From the NCBI GenBank assembly GCA_031553775.1, contig JAVBLA010000048.1, positions 1 to 64,000 on the forward strand: a stretch of 64,000 nucleotides of DNA. The letters are read 5' to 3'. Both the position numbers and the translations under genes were made by a program. Source of the DNA: JAISFI01 sp031553775. GTDB lineage: Bacteria > Bacteroidota > Bacteroidia > Bacteroidales > Azobacteroidaceae. A model generated the notes under the pieces. The model worked only from the letters and a program-made list of their open reading frames with translations, ran no database searches and was not told the DNA's origin. Below, in pieces: positions 23,572 to 33,300 of the stretch (positions within the stretch are counted from its first letter, which is position 1; the number at the start of each line of letters is the position of its first letter).

Positions 23572-26292
23572 ATGGACAAAAAAAGAGTTTATACCTTTGG
23601 TAACGGTAAAGCCGAAGGGCGTGCAGATATGAAAAACCTGCTCGGAGGTAAAGGGGCTAACCTGGCGGAAATGAACCTGATCGGAGTGCCAGTTCCTCCG
23701 GGATTCACCATTACAACCGATGTTTGTACCGAATACAATCAGTTGGGACAGGAAAAAGTGGTGAGCTTGTTAAAACCGGAAGTAGAGGCAGCAATGGCCT
23801 ATGTGGAAAAACTGATGGGAACCGGTTTCGGAGATAAAAATAATCCCTGCCTGTTTTCCGTACGTTCCGGAGCAAGAGTTTCTATGCCTGGAATGATGGA
23901 TACCGTATTGAACCTCGGCTTGAATGATGAAGCAGTGGAAGGTATCGCTAAAAAATCGGGCAACGAACGTTTTGCCTGGGACTCATACCGTCGTTTCGTA
24001 CAAATGTACGGAGATGTGGTATTAGGTATGAAACCGGAGTCCAAACTGGAAATCGATCCTTTTGAAGAAATCATGGAAGAAATGAAACATGCAAAAGGGA
24101 TCGAATTAGATACTGAATTTACGGTAGACGATCTGAAAGAGTTGGTTAAACGCTTTAAAGAAGCTGTCAAAAAACGTACCGGAAAAGATTTTCCGGTCGA
24201 CCCATGGGAACAGCTCTGGGGCGCTGTTTGTGCGGTATTCAACAGTTGGATGAATGAGCGTGCCATTCTGTACCGTCAAATGTATAAGATACCCGAAGAA
24301 TGGGGTACTGCTGTAAACGTACAGGCAATGGTTTATGGGAATATGGGTCTGACTTCTGCTACCGGAGTTGCCTTTACCCGTGACGCTGCTACCGGTGAAG
24401 ATATTTTCAATGGGGAATACCTCATTAATGCCCAGGGAGAAGATGTGGTGGCCGGTATTCGTACGCCGCAGCAAATTACGATTGAAGGTTCTAAGCGTTG
24501 GGCTGTCCAACAGGGTGTAGAAGAAGCGGAACGTGCCGCTAAATTTCCTTCCCTGGAAGAAGCTCTTCCTGTATGTGCCAAAGACCTGATCGAAACACAA
24601 CAAAAACTGGAAGATTATTTCAAAGATATGCAGGACCTCGAGTTTACGATCCAGGATGGTAAATTGTGGCTGCTGCAAACCCGTAACGGTAAACGTACCG
24701 GAGCGGCCATGGTGAAAATTGCCATGGATATGCTGAAACAAGGTATTATCGATGAAAAAACAGCTCTGAAACGTCAGGAAGCTGAAAAATTAGATGAGTT
24801 ATTACACCCTGTATTTAAAAAATCTGCTTTAGCTGCTGCTGAACAGATCACCAAAGGTTTGCCTGCTTCTCCGGGTGCTGCTACGGGAAAAGTAGTGTTC
24901 CATGCCGATGATGCCGAAGAATGGTTTAACAGAGGAGAAAAAGTAGTGCTTTGCCGTATTGAAACTTCTCCGGAAGATTTACGAGGAATGACGGTTTCAG
25001 AAGGTATTCTGACTGCTCGTGGAGGTATGACCTCTCATGCTGCCGTTGTTGCCCGTGGAATGGGTAAATGCTGCGTATCGGCTGCCAATGGCGTGATGAT
25101 CGATTATAAAGCCAAAAGGATGAACGTTAATGGAACCATGCTGAAAGAAGGCGATTGGATTTCTCTGGATGGCTCGACAGGTAAAGTATATGCCGGAAAA
25201 ATCGATACTCAGGAGGCTTCCCTGGATGGTGATTTCTCAGATTTGATGGCTCTTACCGATAAGTATGCACGCCTGAAAGTACGTACCAATGCGGATACCC
25301 CTGAAGATGCAAGAACTGCCCGTGAATTCGGTGCACAGGGTATCGGTCTGTGCCGTACGGAACACATGTTCTTTGAGGGGAATAAAATTATTGCCATGCG
25401 TGAAATGATCCTGGCCAAAGATGAAACCGGACGTCGTAGCGCATTGGAAAAATTGCTCCCCTTGCAACGGGAAGATTTTACAGGAATTTTTGAAGCAATG
25501 GCCGGTTTACCGGTAACAGTCCGCTTGCTGGATCCCCCTCTCCACGAGTTTGTTCCTCATGATGAAAAAGGACAAAAAGAAATGGCTAATGTGATGGGTA
25601 TTTCTTTCGAAGAAATTCATGCCCGCGTAGAAGGCCTTCTTGAGCAAAATCCGATGTTGGGGTTACGTGGTTGCCGTTTGGGTAATCTTTATCCTGAGAT
25701 CACGGAAATGCAAGCCCGTGCCATACTGGAAGCTGCTTTGGATTTGAAAGCTAAAGGCGTACAGACTTCCCCGGAAATCATGGTGCCGTTAACCGGTATC
25801 CTGTATGAATTCCTGGCTCAGAAGAAAATTATTGATGAAACTGCTCAGAAAGTATTTGCAGAAAGAGGCCAGTCGATCGAATATAAAGTGGGTACGATGA
25901 TCGAGATTCCTCGTGCAGCCCTGACAGCTCACCGGATTGCTACGGCTGCCGAATTTTTCTCTTTCGGAACAAACGACCTGACGCAGATGACTTTCGGATA
26001 CAGCCGTGACGACGTGGCCAAGTTTCTCCCGATGTATATCGATAAGGGTATCCTGAAAAACGACCCGTTTGCCGTATTAGATCAAAAGGGTGTGGGACAA
26101 TTGGTACAGATTGCCACAGAAAGAGGCCGTGAAGTTCAACCTGGTTTGAAATGCGGTATTTGTGGCGAGCATGGAGGTGAACCTTCTTCTGTAAAATTCT
26201 GCCATAAAGTGGGATTAGATTATGTGAGTTGTTCTCCTTATCGTGTTCCTATTGCACGTTTGGCCGCTGCGCAAGCTGTTATTGAGTCTTGA
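23572..26292 (+). CDS. ppdK: Pyruvate, phosphate dikinase
   Basis: Interconverts pyruvate + ATP + Pi and PEP + AMP + PPi; it links glycolysis and gluconeogenesis in anaerobes. The 906-residue protein has the ATP-grasp domain (about 1-340), the swivelling phosphohistidine domain with GGMTSHAAVVARG (His489) and the PEP/pyruvate TIM barrel with G-L-R-G-C-R-L, S-F-G-T-N-D-L and the C-G-I-C-G-E-H-G motif near the C-terminus. Full length and intact. Confidence 0.98.
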   Translation: MDKKRVYTFGNGKAEGRADMKNLLGGKGANLAEMNLIGVPVPPGFTITTDVCTEYNQLGQEKVVSLLKPEVEAAMAYVEKLMGTGFGDKNNPCLFSVRSGARVSMPGMMDTVLNLGLNDEAVEGIAKKSGNERFAWDSYRRFVQMYGDVVLGMKPESKLEIDPFEEIMEEMKHAKGIELDTEFTVDDLKELVKRFKEAVKKRTGKDFPVDPWEQLWGAVCAVFNSWMNERAILYRQMYKIPEEWGTAVNVQAMVYGNMGLTSATGVAFTRDAATGEDIFNGEYLINAQGEDVVAGIRTPQQITIEGSKRWAVQQGVEEAERAAKFPSLEEALPVCAKDLIETQQKLEDYFKDMQDLEFTIQDGKLWLLQTRNGKRTGAAMVKIAMDMLKQGIIDEKTALKRQEAEKLDELLHPVFKKSALAAAEQITKGLPASPGAATGKVVFHADDAEEWFNRGEKVVLCRIETSPEDLRGMTVSEGILTARGGMTSHAAVVARGMGKCCVSAANGVMIDYKAKRMNVNGTMLKEGDWISLDGSTGKVYAGKIDTQEASLDGDFSDLMALTDKYARLKVRTNADTPEDARTAREFGAQGIGLCRTEHMFFEGNKIIAMREMILAKDETGRRSALEKLLPLQREDFTGIFEAMAGLPVTVRLLDPPLHEFVPHDEKGQKEMANVMGISFEEIHARVEGLLEQNPMLGLRGCRLGNLYPEITEMQARAILEAALDLKAKGVQTSPEIMVPLTGILYEFLAQKKIIDETAQKVFAERGQSIEYKVGTMIEIPRAALTAHRIATAAEFFSFGTNDLTQMTFGYSRDDVAKFLPMYIDKGILKNDPFAVLDQKGVGQLVQIATERGREVQPGLKCGICGEHGGEPSSVKFCHKVGLDYVSCSPYRVPIARLAAAQAVIES

Positions 26293-26316
26293 TTGATAAG
26301 AGTTGATATATTTAAT

Positions 26317-26346
26317 AAAGGCGCAAGGTTTTTACTTTGCGCCTTT
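26317..26346 (+). terminator. Terminator after ppdK
   Basis: A 10-bp stem AAAGGCGCAA (26317-26326) with TTGCGCCTTT (26337-26346), a 10-nt loop, then TGTTTTT. A near copy follows the next gene at 26921-26947. Confidence 0.8.
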
Positions 26347-26374
26347 GTTTTTAACAAAAGAACGACTATCTTTG
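26344..26374 (+). promoter_or_regulatory. Promoter for the small lipoprotein gene
   Basis: TTTG (26344-26347), 19 nt, TATCTTTG (26367-26374): a full consensus match. The TTTG box overlaps the descending arm and T run of the ppdK terminator, so the two signals share DNA. The leader to the ATG at 26402 is about 24 nt. Confidence 0.75.
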
Positions 26375-26401
26375 CCGGAGTTTAATTTTAAATACACAAT
26401 T

Positions 26402-26890
26402 ATGAAGTCTAAAATGAAATTTTTAAGTTGGATGTTATTCTCAGTTCTTTTTGTAACTTCTTTTACCTCTTGTAAAGATGATGATGAAAAGGATATCCCT
26501 GCTGATAAGGTAGTTGGAACATACACCGGAACTATTGATGGAGAGTTTGTAGCAAACGAAATGTCTATTTCCGGAGAGAATGTTAAAATTGTTATTTCGA
26601 AGATATCGGATGATAAAGTCAAATTGACTCTGAATCAAACAATTTTAGGAATGCCTGTCGTTGTGGAGTGTGATGCTACAGTCCAATTTGTAACTGTAGA
26701 AAATATAAGTGGTTATGCGATTTATGGATCTACAAGTTCTTTTAATTTGAATGGACAAAGTGTTCCGGGTAGAATTGAAATAGATGGAGGTGTAATTCAG
26801 AATACCAATAATCTTTCATTGTACATTGATATTACAGAAACCCCGGACAACCAATATGATATGTGGATGGATTATGAAGGTTCAAAATAA
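26402..26890 (+). CDS. Calycin-like lipoprotein
   Basis: A 162-residue lipoprotein: signal peptide with lipobox ending at Cys22 (S-F-T-S-C), then an acidic K-D-D-D-E-K segment, which in Bacteroidetes favours export to the cell surface. The mature part starts G-T-Y-T-G-T-I-D-G and is beta-rich, resembling the lipocalin/calycin-like domains common in this group, with a binding role inferred from fold only. The ATG at 26402 starts the signal peptide. Confidence 0.72.
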   Translation: MKSKMKFLSWMLFSVLFVTSFTSCKDDDEKDIPADKVVGTYTGTIDGEFVANEMSISGENVKIVISKISDDKVKLTLNQTILGMPVVVECDATVQFVTVENISGYAIYGSTSSFNLNGQSVPGRIEIDGGVIQNTNNLSLYIDITETPDNQYDMWMDYEGSK

Positions 26891-26920
26891 ACTTCATGAT
26901 CATTAGGTTATTTGTTTATG

Positions 26921-26947
26921 AAGGTGTGAAGTTTTTACTTTGCACCT
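26921..26947 (+). terminator. Terminator after the lipoprotein gene, copy of the ppdK terminator
   Basis: AAGGTG...AAG pairs with CTT...CACCTT around a loop, followed by TGTTTTT. The sequence from the loop through TTTTTAAC is nearly identical to 26327-26354, and the stem differs from it by paired changes (GGCG/CGCC to GGTG/CACC). Confidence 0.7.
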
Positions 26948-27053
26948 TTGTTTTTAACCGTAAAACGATGCCTACGTAAATTTTTTCTTATATTTCCTCG
27001 ATAATGCATCTGATTTTTTTAATTGGACTCGCTTATAAATTGTGATTTTTATG

Positions 27054-27061
27054 TATGTTTG
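27054..27061 (+). promoter_or_regulatory. Promoter -7 box for the PCMD gene
   Basis: TATGTTTG, about 23 nt before the ATG at 27085. The upstream box is unclear. Confidence 0.45.
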
Positions 27062-27084
27062 TAACCAAATATAACTATTGAATA

Positions 27085-28203
27085 ATGGTACGATACGTAT
27101 ATTCATTCTTTTGTGTTTTTTTGATAGCTCTGGTTTCATGTATTCAGGATGCACCCCAAAATCCAGAAGCGGATATTCTTACATTCAGTTTTCCTGCCGA
27201 TAAACAGAAGGCGGATTCGAGAATTTATAATACTTATATAGTTTCCTATCCTAAAAGGAATGTAGACTTTACAGATCCAAGCAATGCTCCAGTTCTTACT
27301 GTGACCCCCGGGGCAACCTGGGAATGGATAGACAGAACCACCGAAATTGATACGCTTTTTTATATCAAGGTTGTTGCCGAAGATAAGAACTATACAAAGC
27401 TATATGCGATTACCAGGGCAGAATCTTTTCCGGATCTTTTTATATTTGATACTTGGGTGAAATATTCTCCCAGTTATCTTTATGAAAATCCCAAAGATAG
27501 TACACTCCAATGGTTCTCAAGTAACAATGGAGCTGCAACGGCCTTTGCCAATCCAAATAAACCGGCCGGTGATTATCCTGTCAGGAAAATACCGGATTTG
27601 TCTGGCGGATTTTCTGTTGAATTGCAAACCACGAGAGGCCCTGGAAAAATAGCAGGAGGTATCCGTTATATACCTTGTTTGGCAGGCTCCCTTTATGCCG
27701 GGGATTTTAATATTTTGAACGGATTGAGAGACCCTTTAGCTTCTACCTTATTTGGACTTCCTTTTGACAAAGGTAAACCTGTGAGCTTTCATGGATATTA
27801 CAAATATACGAGAGGAGATGGCCCTTTCATAACAGGGACTTCAGAGTCAGATTATCACGAGGATTATGATCGTGAGGATTTTTGTGACATATATGCTATT
27901 TTATTTGAAATAACAGATCTGGTTAAATATTTGGATGGGAATACTATTCCTGATCAATCTAATTGGGTAGCCAAGGCACGGATTCCTGATCAATCATATA
28001 CATATCCGGAAAATATACTGAAAGAATTCTATGTGCCTTTTGTTTATTATAAAAATTTTAGTTGGGACAAACTTCTGAACAACCAGTATAAAATGGCTGT
28101 TGTCTTTACTTCCGCTACACGCGGTGCTTATTATGAGGGCCGCGTAGGAAATCGTCTGGTTGTTGATAATGTTAGTATTACATATGATAAAAATCCAGAA
28201 TGA
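27085..28203 (+). CDS. PCMD-domain surface lipoprotein
   Basis: A 372-residue lipoprotein: signal peptide with lipobox at A-L-V-S-C19. An N-terminal domain (about 25-110) is followed by a jelly-roll-like domain (about 115-370) matching the putative carbohydrate metabolism domain (PCMD) family of Bacteroidetes, including F-D-T-W and the ending L-V-V-D-N-V-S-I-T-Y. The role is thought to be glycan binding or processing, without direct proof. The stop overlaps the start of the next barrel gene (ATGATG at the junction), so the two are translationally coupled and probably work together. Confidence 0.78.
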   Translation: MVRYVYSFFCVFLIALVSCIQDAPQNPEADILTFSFPADKQKADSRIYNTYIVSYPKRNVDFTDPSNAPVLTVTPGATWEWIDRTTEIDTLFYIKVVAEDKNYTKLYAITRAESFPDLFIFDTWVKYSPSYLYENPKDSTLQWFSSNNGAATAFANPNKPAGDYPVRKIPDLSGGFSVELQTTRGPGKIAGGIRYIPCLAGSLYAGDFNILNGLRDPLASTLFGLPFDKGKPVSFHGYYKYTRGDGPFITGTSESDYHEDYDREDFCDIYAILFEITDLVKYLDGNTIPDQSNWVAKARIPDQSYTYPENILKEFYVPFVYYKNFSWDKLLNNQYKMAVVFTSATRGAYYEGRVGNRLVVDNVSITYDKNPE

Positions 28204-28958
28204 TGAAAAAGAATTATTTCCTGTTGATGATATTTTTTTTGCTTTCCATTCTCTCTCTATATGCACAGAAGAATTATTCTGTGCTACCTTGGGAGTTCAA
28301 GATTAATGCCGGATATAACATTGGAGGAACATCTCCTTTACCTATGCCGGCAGAAGTCCGTAAAGTGGAAAAATACTCACCTCCCGCTTTCGCTCCGCAT
28401 ATGGCCTTGGAATGTACCCGTTGGTTCAATGAAAAATGGGGACTAACAGCGCAATTTACACTGGATTTTAAAGGTTTCTCGGTAAAGGATAGTGTGTTGA
28501 ATTTGAATACTGAGATGGAAATGAGAGATGGAGTCTATAAAGGTGTTTTTACCGGTCACAATGAAACCCGCATTAAAAATACTTATATAACCCTCCCGGT
28601 GGTGGCTGCATACCGGGTTTCCGATAAATGGCTATTGCAGGGAGGATTTTATATAGCCTGGCTGTATTCTCCGGATTTTAAGGGAACCGCTTCCGATGGA
28701 TATATTCGGGAAGGAGGGCCAACCGGAGATAAAACCCTGGTAGATGAAGCTACTTTCGATTTTTCGGAAGAAGAGAGAAAATTCGATTGGGGACTGCAGG
28801 CTGCCGCTGAATGGAAATTTTCCGGAAGTTTTGCCCTGAGAGGACAGCTGGCCTGGGGATTGACTTCTATTTTCCCTTCCGATTTTACCGGAGTTTCTTT
28901 CAAAATGTATAATATTTACGGAACGATCGGCGTAAGTTACCACCTGAAAAGTTTTTGA
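28200..28958 (+). CDS. PorT-like outer-membrane beta-barrel protein
   Basis: A 252-residue protein with a signal peptide (about 1-23, S-L-Y-A-Q), then a beta-barrel of alternating strands. It ends with G-T-I-G-V-S-Y-H-L, though the last residues are K-S-F. The start overlaps the PCMD lipoprotein stop by 4 nt; the second Met (28203) is equally likely. The pair of a surface lipoprotein and a barrel suggests a joint outer-membrane function, but no SusC/SusD partner is present. Confidence 0.78.
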   Translation: MMKKNYFLLMIFFLLSILSLYAQKNYSVLPWEFKINAGYNIGGTSPLPMPAEVRKVEKYSPPAFAPHMALECTRWFNEKWGLTAQFTLDFKGFSVKDSVLNLNTEMEMRDGVYKGVFTGHNETRIKNTYITLPVVAAYRVSDKWLLQGGFYIAWLYSPDFKGTASDGYIREGGPTGDKTLVDEATFDFSEEERKFDWGLQAAAEWKFSGSFALRGQLAWGLTSIFPSDFTGVSFKMYNIYGTIGVSYHLKSF

Positions 28959-28977
28959 TTTTTTTTGAGTTTTATTA

Positions 28978-29008
28978 TTGTCGGAAACAGAAAAAAATCG
29001 TACCTTTG
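28978..29008 (+). promoter_or_regulatory. Promoter for the gapA transcript
   Basis: TTG (28978-28980), 20 nt, TACCTTTG (29001-29008). The transcript would start near 29013 and carry a leader of about 180 nt with a 25-codon ORF before gapA. Confidence 0.75.
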
Positions 29009-29065
29009 CCTGCCTAAAAACAAGGTGAGCCAAATCTCTCATATTCATACAAAATTCTTTTGTAA

Positions 29066-29143
29066 ATGAATAAAATCGTTTATCTGATAATGATTGCTGC
29101 GTTGCTGTTTTTATATGCATGTGCTACACCTTGCGGTTGTTGA
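29066..29143 (+). CDS. 25-residue lipoprotein in the gapA leader
   Basis: A complete small ORF: a hydrophobic helix (residues 5-18) with lipobox L-Y-A-C19, leaving a 7-residue mature tip (C-A-T-P-C-G-C). It lies between the gapA promoter and gapA, 49 nt before the gapA ATG. The lipobox and hydrophobic core argue against chance. The role is unknown; it resembles the very small lipoproteins often missed by gene callers. Confidence 0.62.
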   Translation: MNKIVYLIMIAALLFLYACATPCGC

Positions 29144-29192
29144 AAAGGAAGTATTTCAAGTATTTTATAAACCCAGAAATTAGTAAACTAAA

Positions 29193-30197
29193 ATGATTAA
29201 AGTAGGTATTAACGGTTTTGGCCGTATCGGACGTTTGGTTTTCCGCGCTGCTCAAAGCAGAAGTGACATTCAGATTGTAGGTATCAACGACTTGATCGAT
29301 GTTGAGTATATGTCTTATATGTTGCGTTATGATACAGTTCACGGTAAATTCAACGGAACTGTTGAAGTAAAAGATGGCAAATTGATCGTAAACGGAAATC
29401 CTATCCGCGTAACGGCTGAAAGAAATCCGGCTGATTTGAAATGGGATGCAATCGGTGCTGACTATGTAGTTGAGTCTACCGGTTTGTTCCTGGATAAAAA
29501 ATCTGCCCAGGGTCATATCGATGCAGGCGCTAAATATGTTGTTATGTCTGCTCCTTCCAAAGATGATACCCGGATGTATGTATGTGGTGTAAACGAAAAA
29601 ACCTATACTAAAGGCGAACAATTCGTTTCCAACGCTTCTTGTACTACCAACTGTCTGGCTCCGATCGCTAAAGTATTGAACGATAAATTCGGTATTGTTG
29701 AGGCTTTGATGACTACTGTTCACGCTACCACCAATACACAAAAAACGGTTGATGCTCCTTCGGCTAAAGACTGGAGAGGCGGACGTGCTGCTGCCGGAAA
29801 CATCATTCCTTCTTCTACAGGAGCTGCTAAAGCAGTAGGAAAAGTAATTCCCGAATTGAACGGTAAATTGACAGGTATGGCTTTCCGCGTTCCTACATTG
29901 GACGTGTCTGTAGTTGACCTGACTGCCCGTTTAGCTAAAGAAACTTCTTACGAAGAAATCTGCAAAGCAATGAAAGACGCTTCTGAAGGCGAATTGAAAG
30001 GTGTACTCGGTTATACTGACGAAGATGTGGTTTCTTCCGATTTCATCGGTGATGCCCGTACTTCTATTTTTGATGCTAAAGCCGGTATCCAATTGAGCCC
30101 GAATTTCGTAAAAGTAGTAAGCTGGTATGATAATGAGTGGGGTTATTCCAACAAAGTATTGGAACTGCTCGCTTACATGGCTAAAGTAAACGGTTAA
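29193..30197 (+). CDS. gapA: Glyceraldehyde-3-phosphate dehydrogenase
   Basis: Glycolytic enzyme oxidising G3P with NAD+ and phosphate. The 334-residue protein has the NAD-binding N-terminus (GINGFGRIGR), the catalytic SNASCTTNCLAP (Cys150) and the W-Y-D-N-E-W-G-Y-S motif. The codons are strongly biased (AAA, GAA, GGT), as in highly expressed genes. It has its own promoter and terminator. Confidence 0.98.
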   Translation: MIKVGINGFGRIGRLVFRAAQSRSDIQIVGINDLIDVEYMSYMLRYDTVHGKFNGTVEVKDGKLIVNGNPIRVTAERNPADLKWDAIGADYVVESTGLFLDKKSAQGHIDAGAKYVVMSAPSKDDTRMYVCGVNEKTYTKGEQFVSNASCTTNCLAPIAKVLNDKFGIVEALMTTVHATTNTQKTVDAPSAKDWRGGRAAAGNIIPSSTGAAKAVGKVIPELNGKLTGMAFRVPTLDVSVVDLTARLAKETSYEEICKAMKDASEGELKGVLGYTDEDVVSSDFIGDARTSIFDAKAGIQLSPNFVKVVSWYDNEWGYSNKVLELLAYMAKVNG

Positions 30198-30217
30198 TAT
30201 AAATCCTGTTATATAAA

Positions 30218-30247
30218 AACCGCATTGGTCTCTGCATCAATGCGGTT
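30218..30247 (+). terminator. Terminator after gapA
   Basis: A 10-bp stem AACCGCATTG (30218-30227) with CAATGCGGTT (30238-30247), then a run of T to about 30253. It begins 20 nt after the stop. Confidence 0.9.
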
Positions 30248-30293
30248 TTTTTTGTCTTTATGATCAAGCTTCTGTGATATTCTGAAAAAATAC

Positions 30294-30301
30294 TACCTTT
30301 G
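30294..30301 (+). promoter_or_regulatory. Promoter -7 box for the LRR-lipase gene
   Basis: TACCTTTG followed by C, with TCTG (a near match to TTTG) at 30271-30274, 19 nt upstream. The leader would be about 95 nt. Confidence 0.5.
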
Positions 30302-30399
30302 CATTCATAAATAGTTTGACATAAAGAACTATACTAATTCTAAACGCATTGAAGACAGATCGTTATTGGCTTTGAATCATGACGATAATACTAACAAAA

Positions 30400-33300
30400 A
30401 TGAAAAGATTACATTTCTTTGCTTTATTGACAGCACTATCGGCTTCTTTACAAACAGTTATAGCTCAAGTTTCAAAAAATATCCATGTCAGCGTCCCGGG
30501 AACATTGACTTCGTTATTAACGGCAGAAGAAAAATCTTCCATTACAGATTTATCTGTTACAGGAGTAATTGATGCGAGAGATTTTAGAACAATAAGGGAT
30601 AACATATCCAATATACAGACGTTAAACATAAGTACTGTAAATATTGCTGAATATTCGGGATATGATGAAGGTATTGGAGATAATATTCTTAATCCTGCCA
30701 ATGCAATTCCTGCATATGCTTTATTGGGATCTTATCTTGAATCTGTTATTTTACCGCAATCAATTACATCGATAGAAATTGGAGCTTTTAATGCTTGCTA
30801 TGGTCTGAAATCAATTAGTATTCCTGCAGGTGTAAAAACTATTGGAGAATGGGCATTTTCAAGTTGCAATAGTTTGCAAACAATGGTAATTCCCGCTTCC
30901 GTCACATACATTGGACCATATGCCTTTAGTAGTTGTCGTAATTTAAGTTCTGTGACGAATCATTCTTCTATTACATCAATTAAAAGTGGACTGTTTTATG
31001 AATGTTCGGCTTTGACATCATTCAACATCCCGGAAACAGTTACAATTATAAAAGAGGAGGCGTTTTATGGTTGTAGCAGTTTGACATCTATGGTTATTCC
31101 TCCATCAGTATCAACCATAGAGAAAAAGACTTTTGACGGGTGTTATTCTCTAAATTCCATAAACATCCCATGGGGTATAACTACAATTAATGATAAGATA
31201 TTCTCATCTTGTTACCGTTTAAAATCCATAGATATTCCATCATCGGTAACTCATATCGGAAGTGGTGCATTTGAGATATGTACCAGTCTTGAGAATATTA
31301 ATTTGCCATCTTCTGTTACATATATAGGAGGAGGAGCCTTTCGCGATTGCAGTAATCTAAAAAAAATAAAACTACCTGCCACTATAACAGCAATTGACGA
31401 AGGAGCCTTTCAGGGATGTAACAGTCTAAAAACAATCGGCTTACCGCCATTAATCACCAAGCTGGAAGATGGTATTTTTTCGGGTTGCAGCAGTTTAGAG
31501 TCAATAAACATACCGGCTTCTGTTATATCGATAGGTACATCGGCTTTCATGGGATGCAAAAATTTAACTTCCATAGTTATACCTTCTGCAGTCAATCGTA
31601 TTGGCGGAGTAGCCTTTAGGGATTGTATCAATTTAAAGTCGGTATATGTAAACAGCAAGACTCCGGCTTCTCTTGGAGTCTACTTTTATAAAGCCTTTTA
31701 TGGTGTGGATTTAAATTTATGTGTATTGTATGTGCCTCAGGGATCTTTAGTTGATTATCAAAATGCTGATTATTGGAAAGAATTCGGCAATATCCGTGAA
31801 ATACAAAACATTCAAATACCCTTTATCCGACTTTCTCAAAGCGTACTTCATTATGGAGATATCCTAAAGATTAATGGTTTCAATTTTACCTCTCCCGGAG
31901 AAGTGACTCTTTCATGTTATACAGCTTCTATTATCAGTGATACAATATCAACAGAAGCCGGAGGAAATTTCAGCTATGAAATTCCAATTACCGAAAACAT
32001 GAAAACCGGCGACTACACTCTATATACCGAAGATATCGCTTCCGGTCAAATCCCTTCCCCTTTGCAATTCAAAATCGAGGGCCTGGCACAACCCAAAAAC
32101 TATCTGAAAATACTTTCTCCCGGCAATGAAAATTTAAAAACTTTTGCAGGTGAACCATTGGATATCAATTGGGAAGATTATATTGCATTTGATAAGCGCT
32201 ATCAAATATTCGATGAAAAAGCCGAACGCTTCTATAGCTACTTTGTTGAACTTGAATCCTTGATTGGAGAGGGAGGAGTCGTGTCGGATACATTGTTGGA
32301 AGGAAGTGCATTGTTAAATCAAAAAATAAGCTTTCAACACACATTTTTCCCCAGGCAAACAGGACAATATCTTATCCGGATTTGGGATAAAACAACTCAA
32401 AAAGCGGTTGAAAGCCCTCTCTTTACTGTAATTGCTCCCCCGCAACATGTAATTCTGGGTAAAGAATGGGATTGTTCTGTTTTAAGGGCTGACGGATCTT
32501 TTCACAGACCAGAGAATCTTCCCAAAGGAGTTGCGGCCGATGGAACCTCCCGTATCTATTTAACAGTGACGGCCAAAGACAAAACAATTGAAAAAATTTC
32601 CATTAGCCTAAGCGACCAGGAAGGACAACATACCACCGCCGAATTACTGGGAAAAGTAATGCCGGCAACTGTAACCGATACCTACAGCGATGAAGCCAAT
32701 AATGCTCAATCGACTTCCACAGAACATTTGCAATGTGGGTTAAGCAAGTATTATTTTTGGTATGTGGCCCCTGACGATTTCTCAGGATCAAATGCTTCCG
32801 GTGTAAACAAGTCTGTGCGCATAGTCGATGCCAATATTCATATCACATATGCCGACCAAACAACGGCGACAGAGAAAATCCAAATAGAAGTGGTTCGTCC
32901 GGCAGTCATGATGGTACACGGTTTAGGAAGCTCGGGAAGTAAATGTTGGGGAAAATTTTCATTAGATGGAAAAACCCCTCTGACGGAAGATGCCCGTTTC
33001 AAATATGTTGCCGCTATTGATGTGTATCCGGATATGGATTTCTTTGTCAATGCCCGCGGATTATTGGGCGAAAGTCCCAGGTTTGCGGAATCTACCTTTG
33101 ATTATTTCAATAAAAAAATGCGATTAGAAGGATATGCTTCTAATCGTGTAGACTACATTTGCCACAGTATGGGAGGATGTATCCTGCGGTACGCTACCGA
33201 ACATTATGCAGAAGAATTTTATTGCTCGCAAAATTACGGCAAAGGTTATACTAACAAAGTTATAACGATTAATACTCCACATGAAGGCTCCCCATTGGGA

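Noticed and set aside
24106..24741. 211-codon antisense ORF inside ppdK, and similar antisense ORFs in gapA (29124-29741)
   Set aside because: Highly expressed, codon-biased genes often leave open antisense frames; the translated sequences show no recognisable motif.
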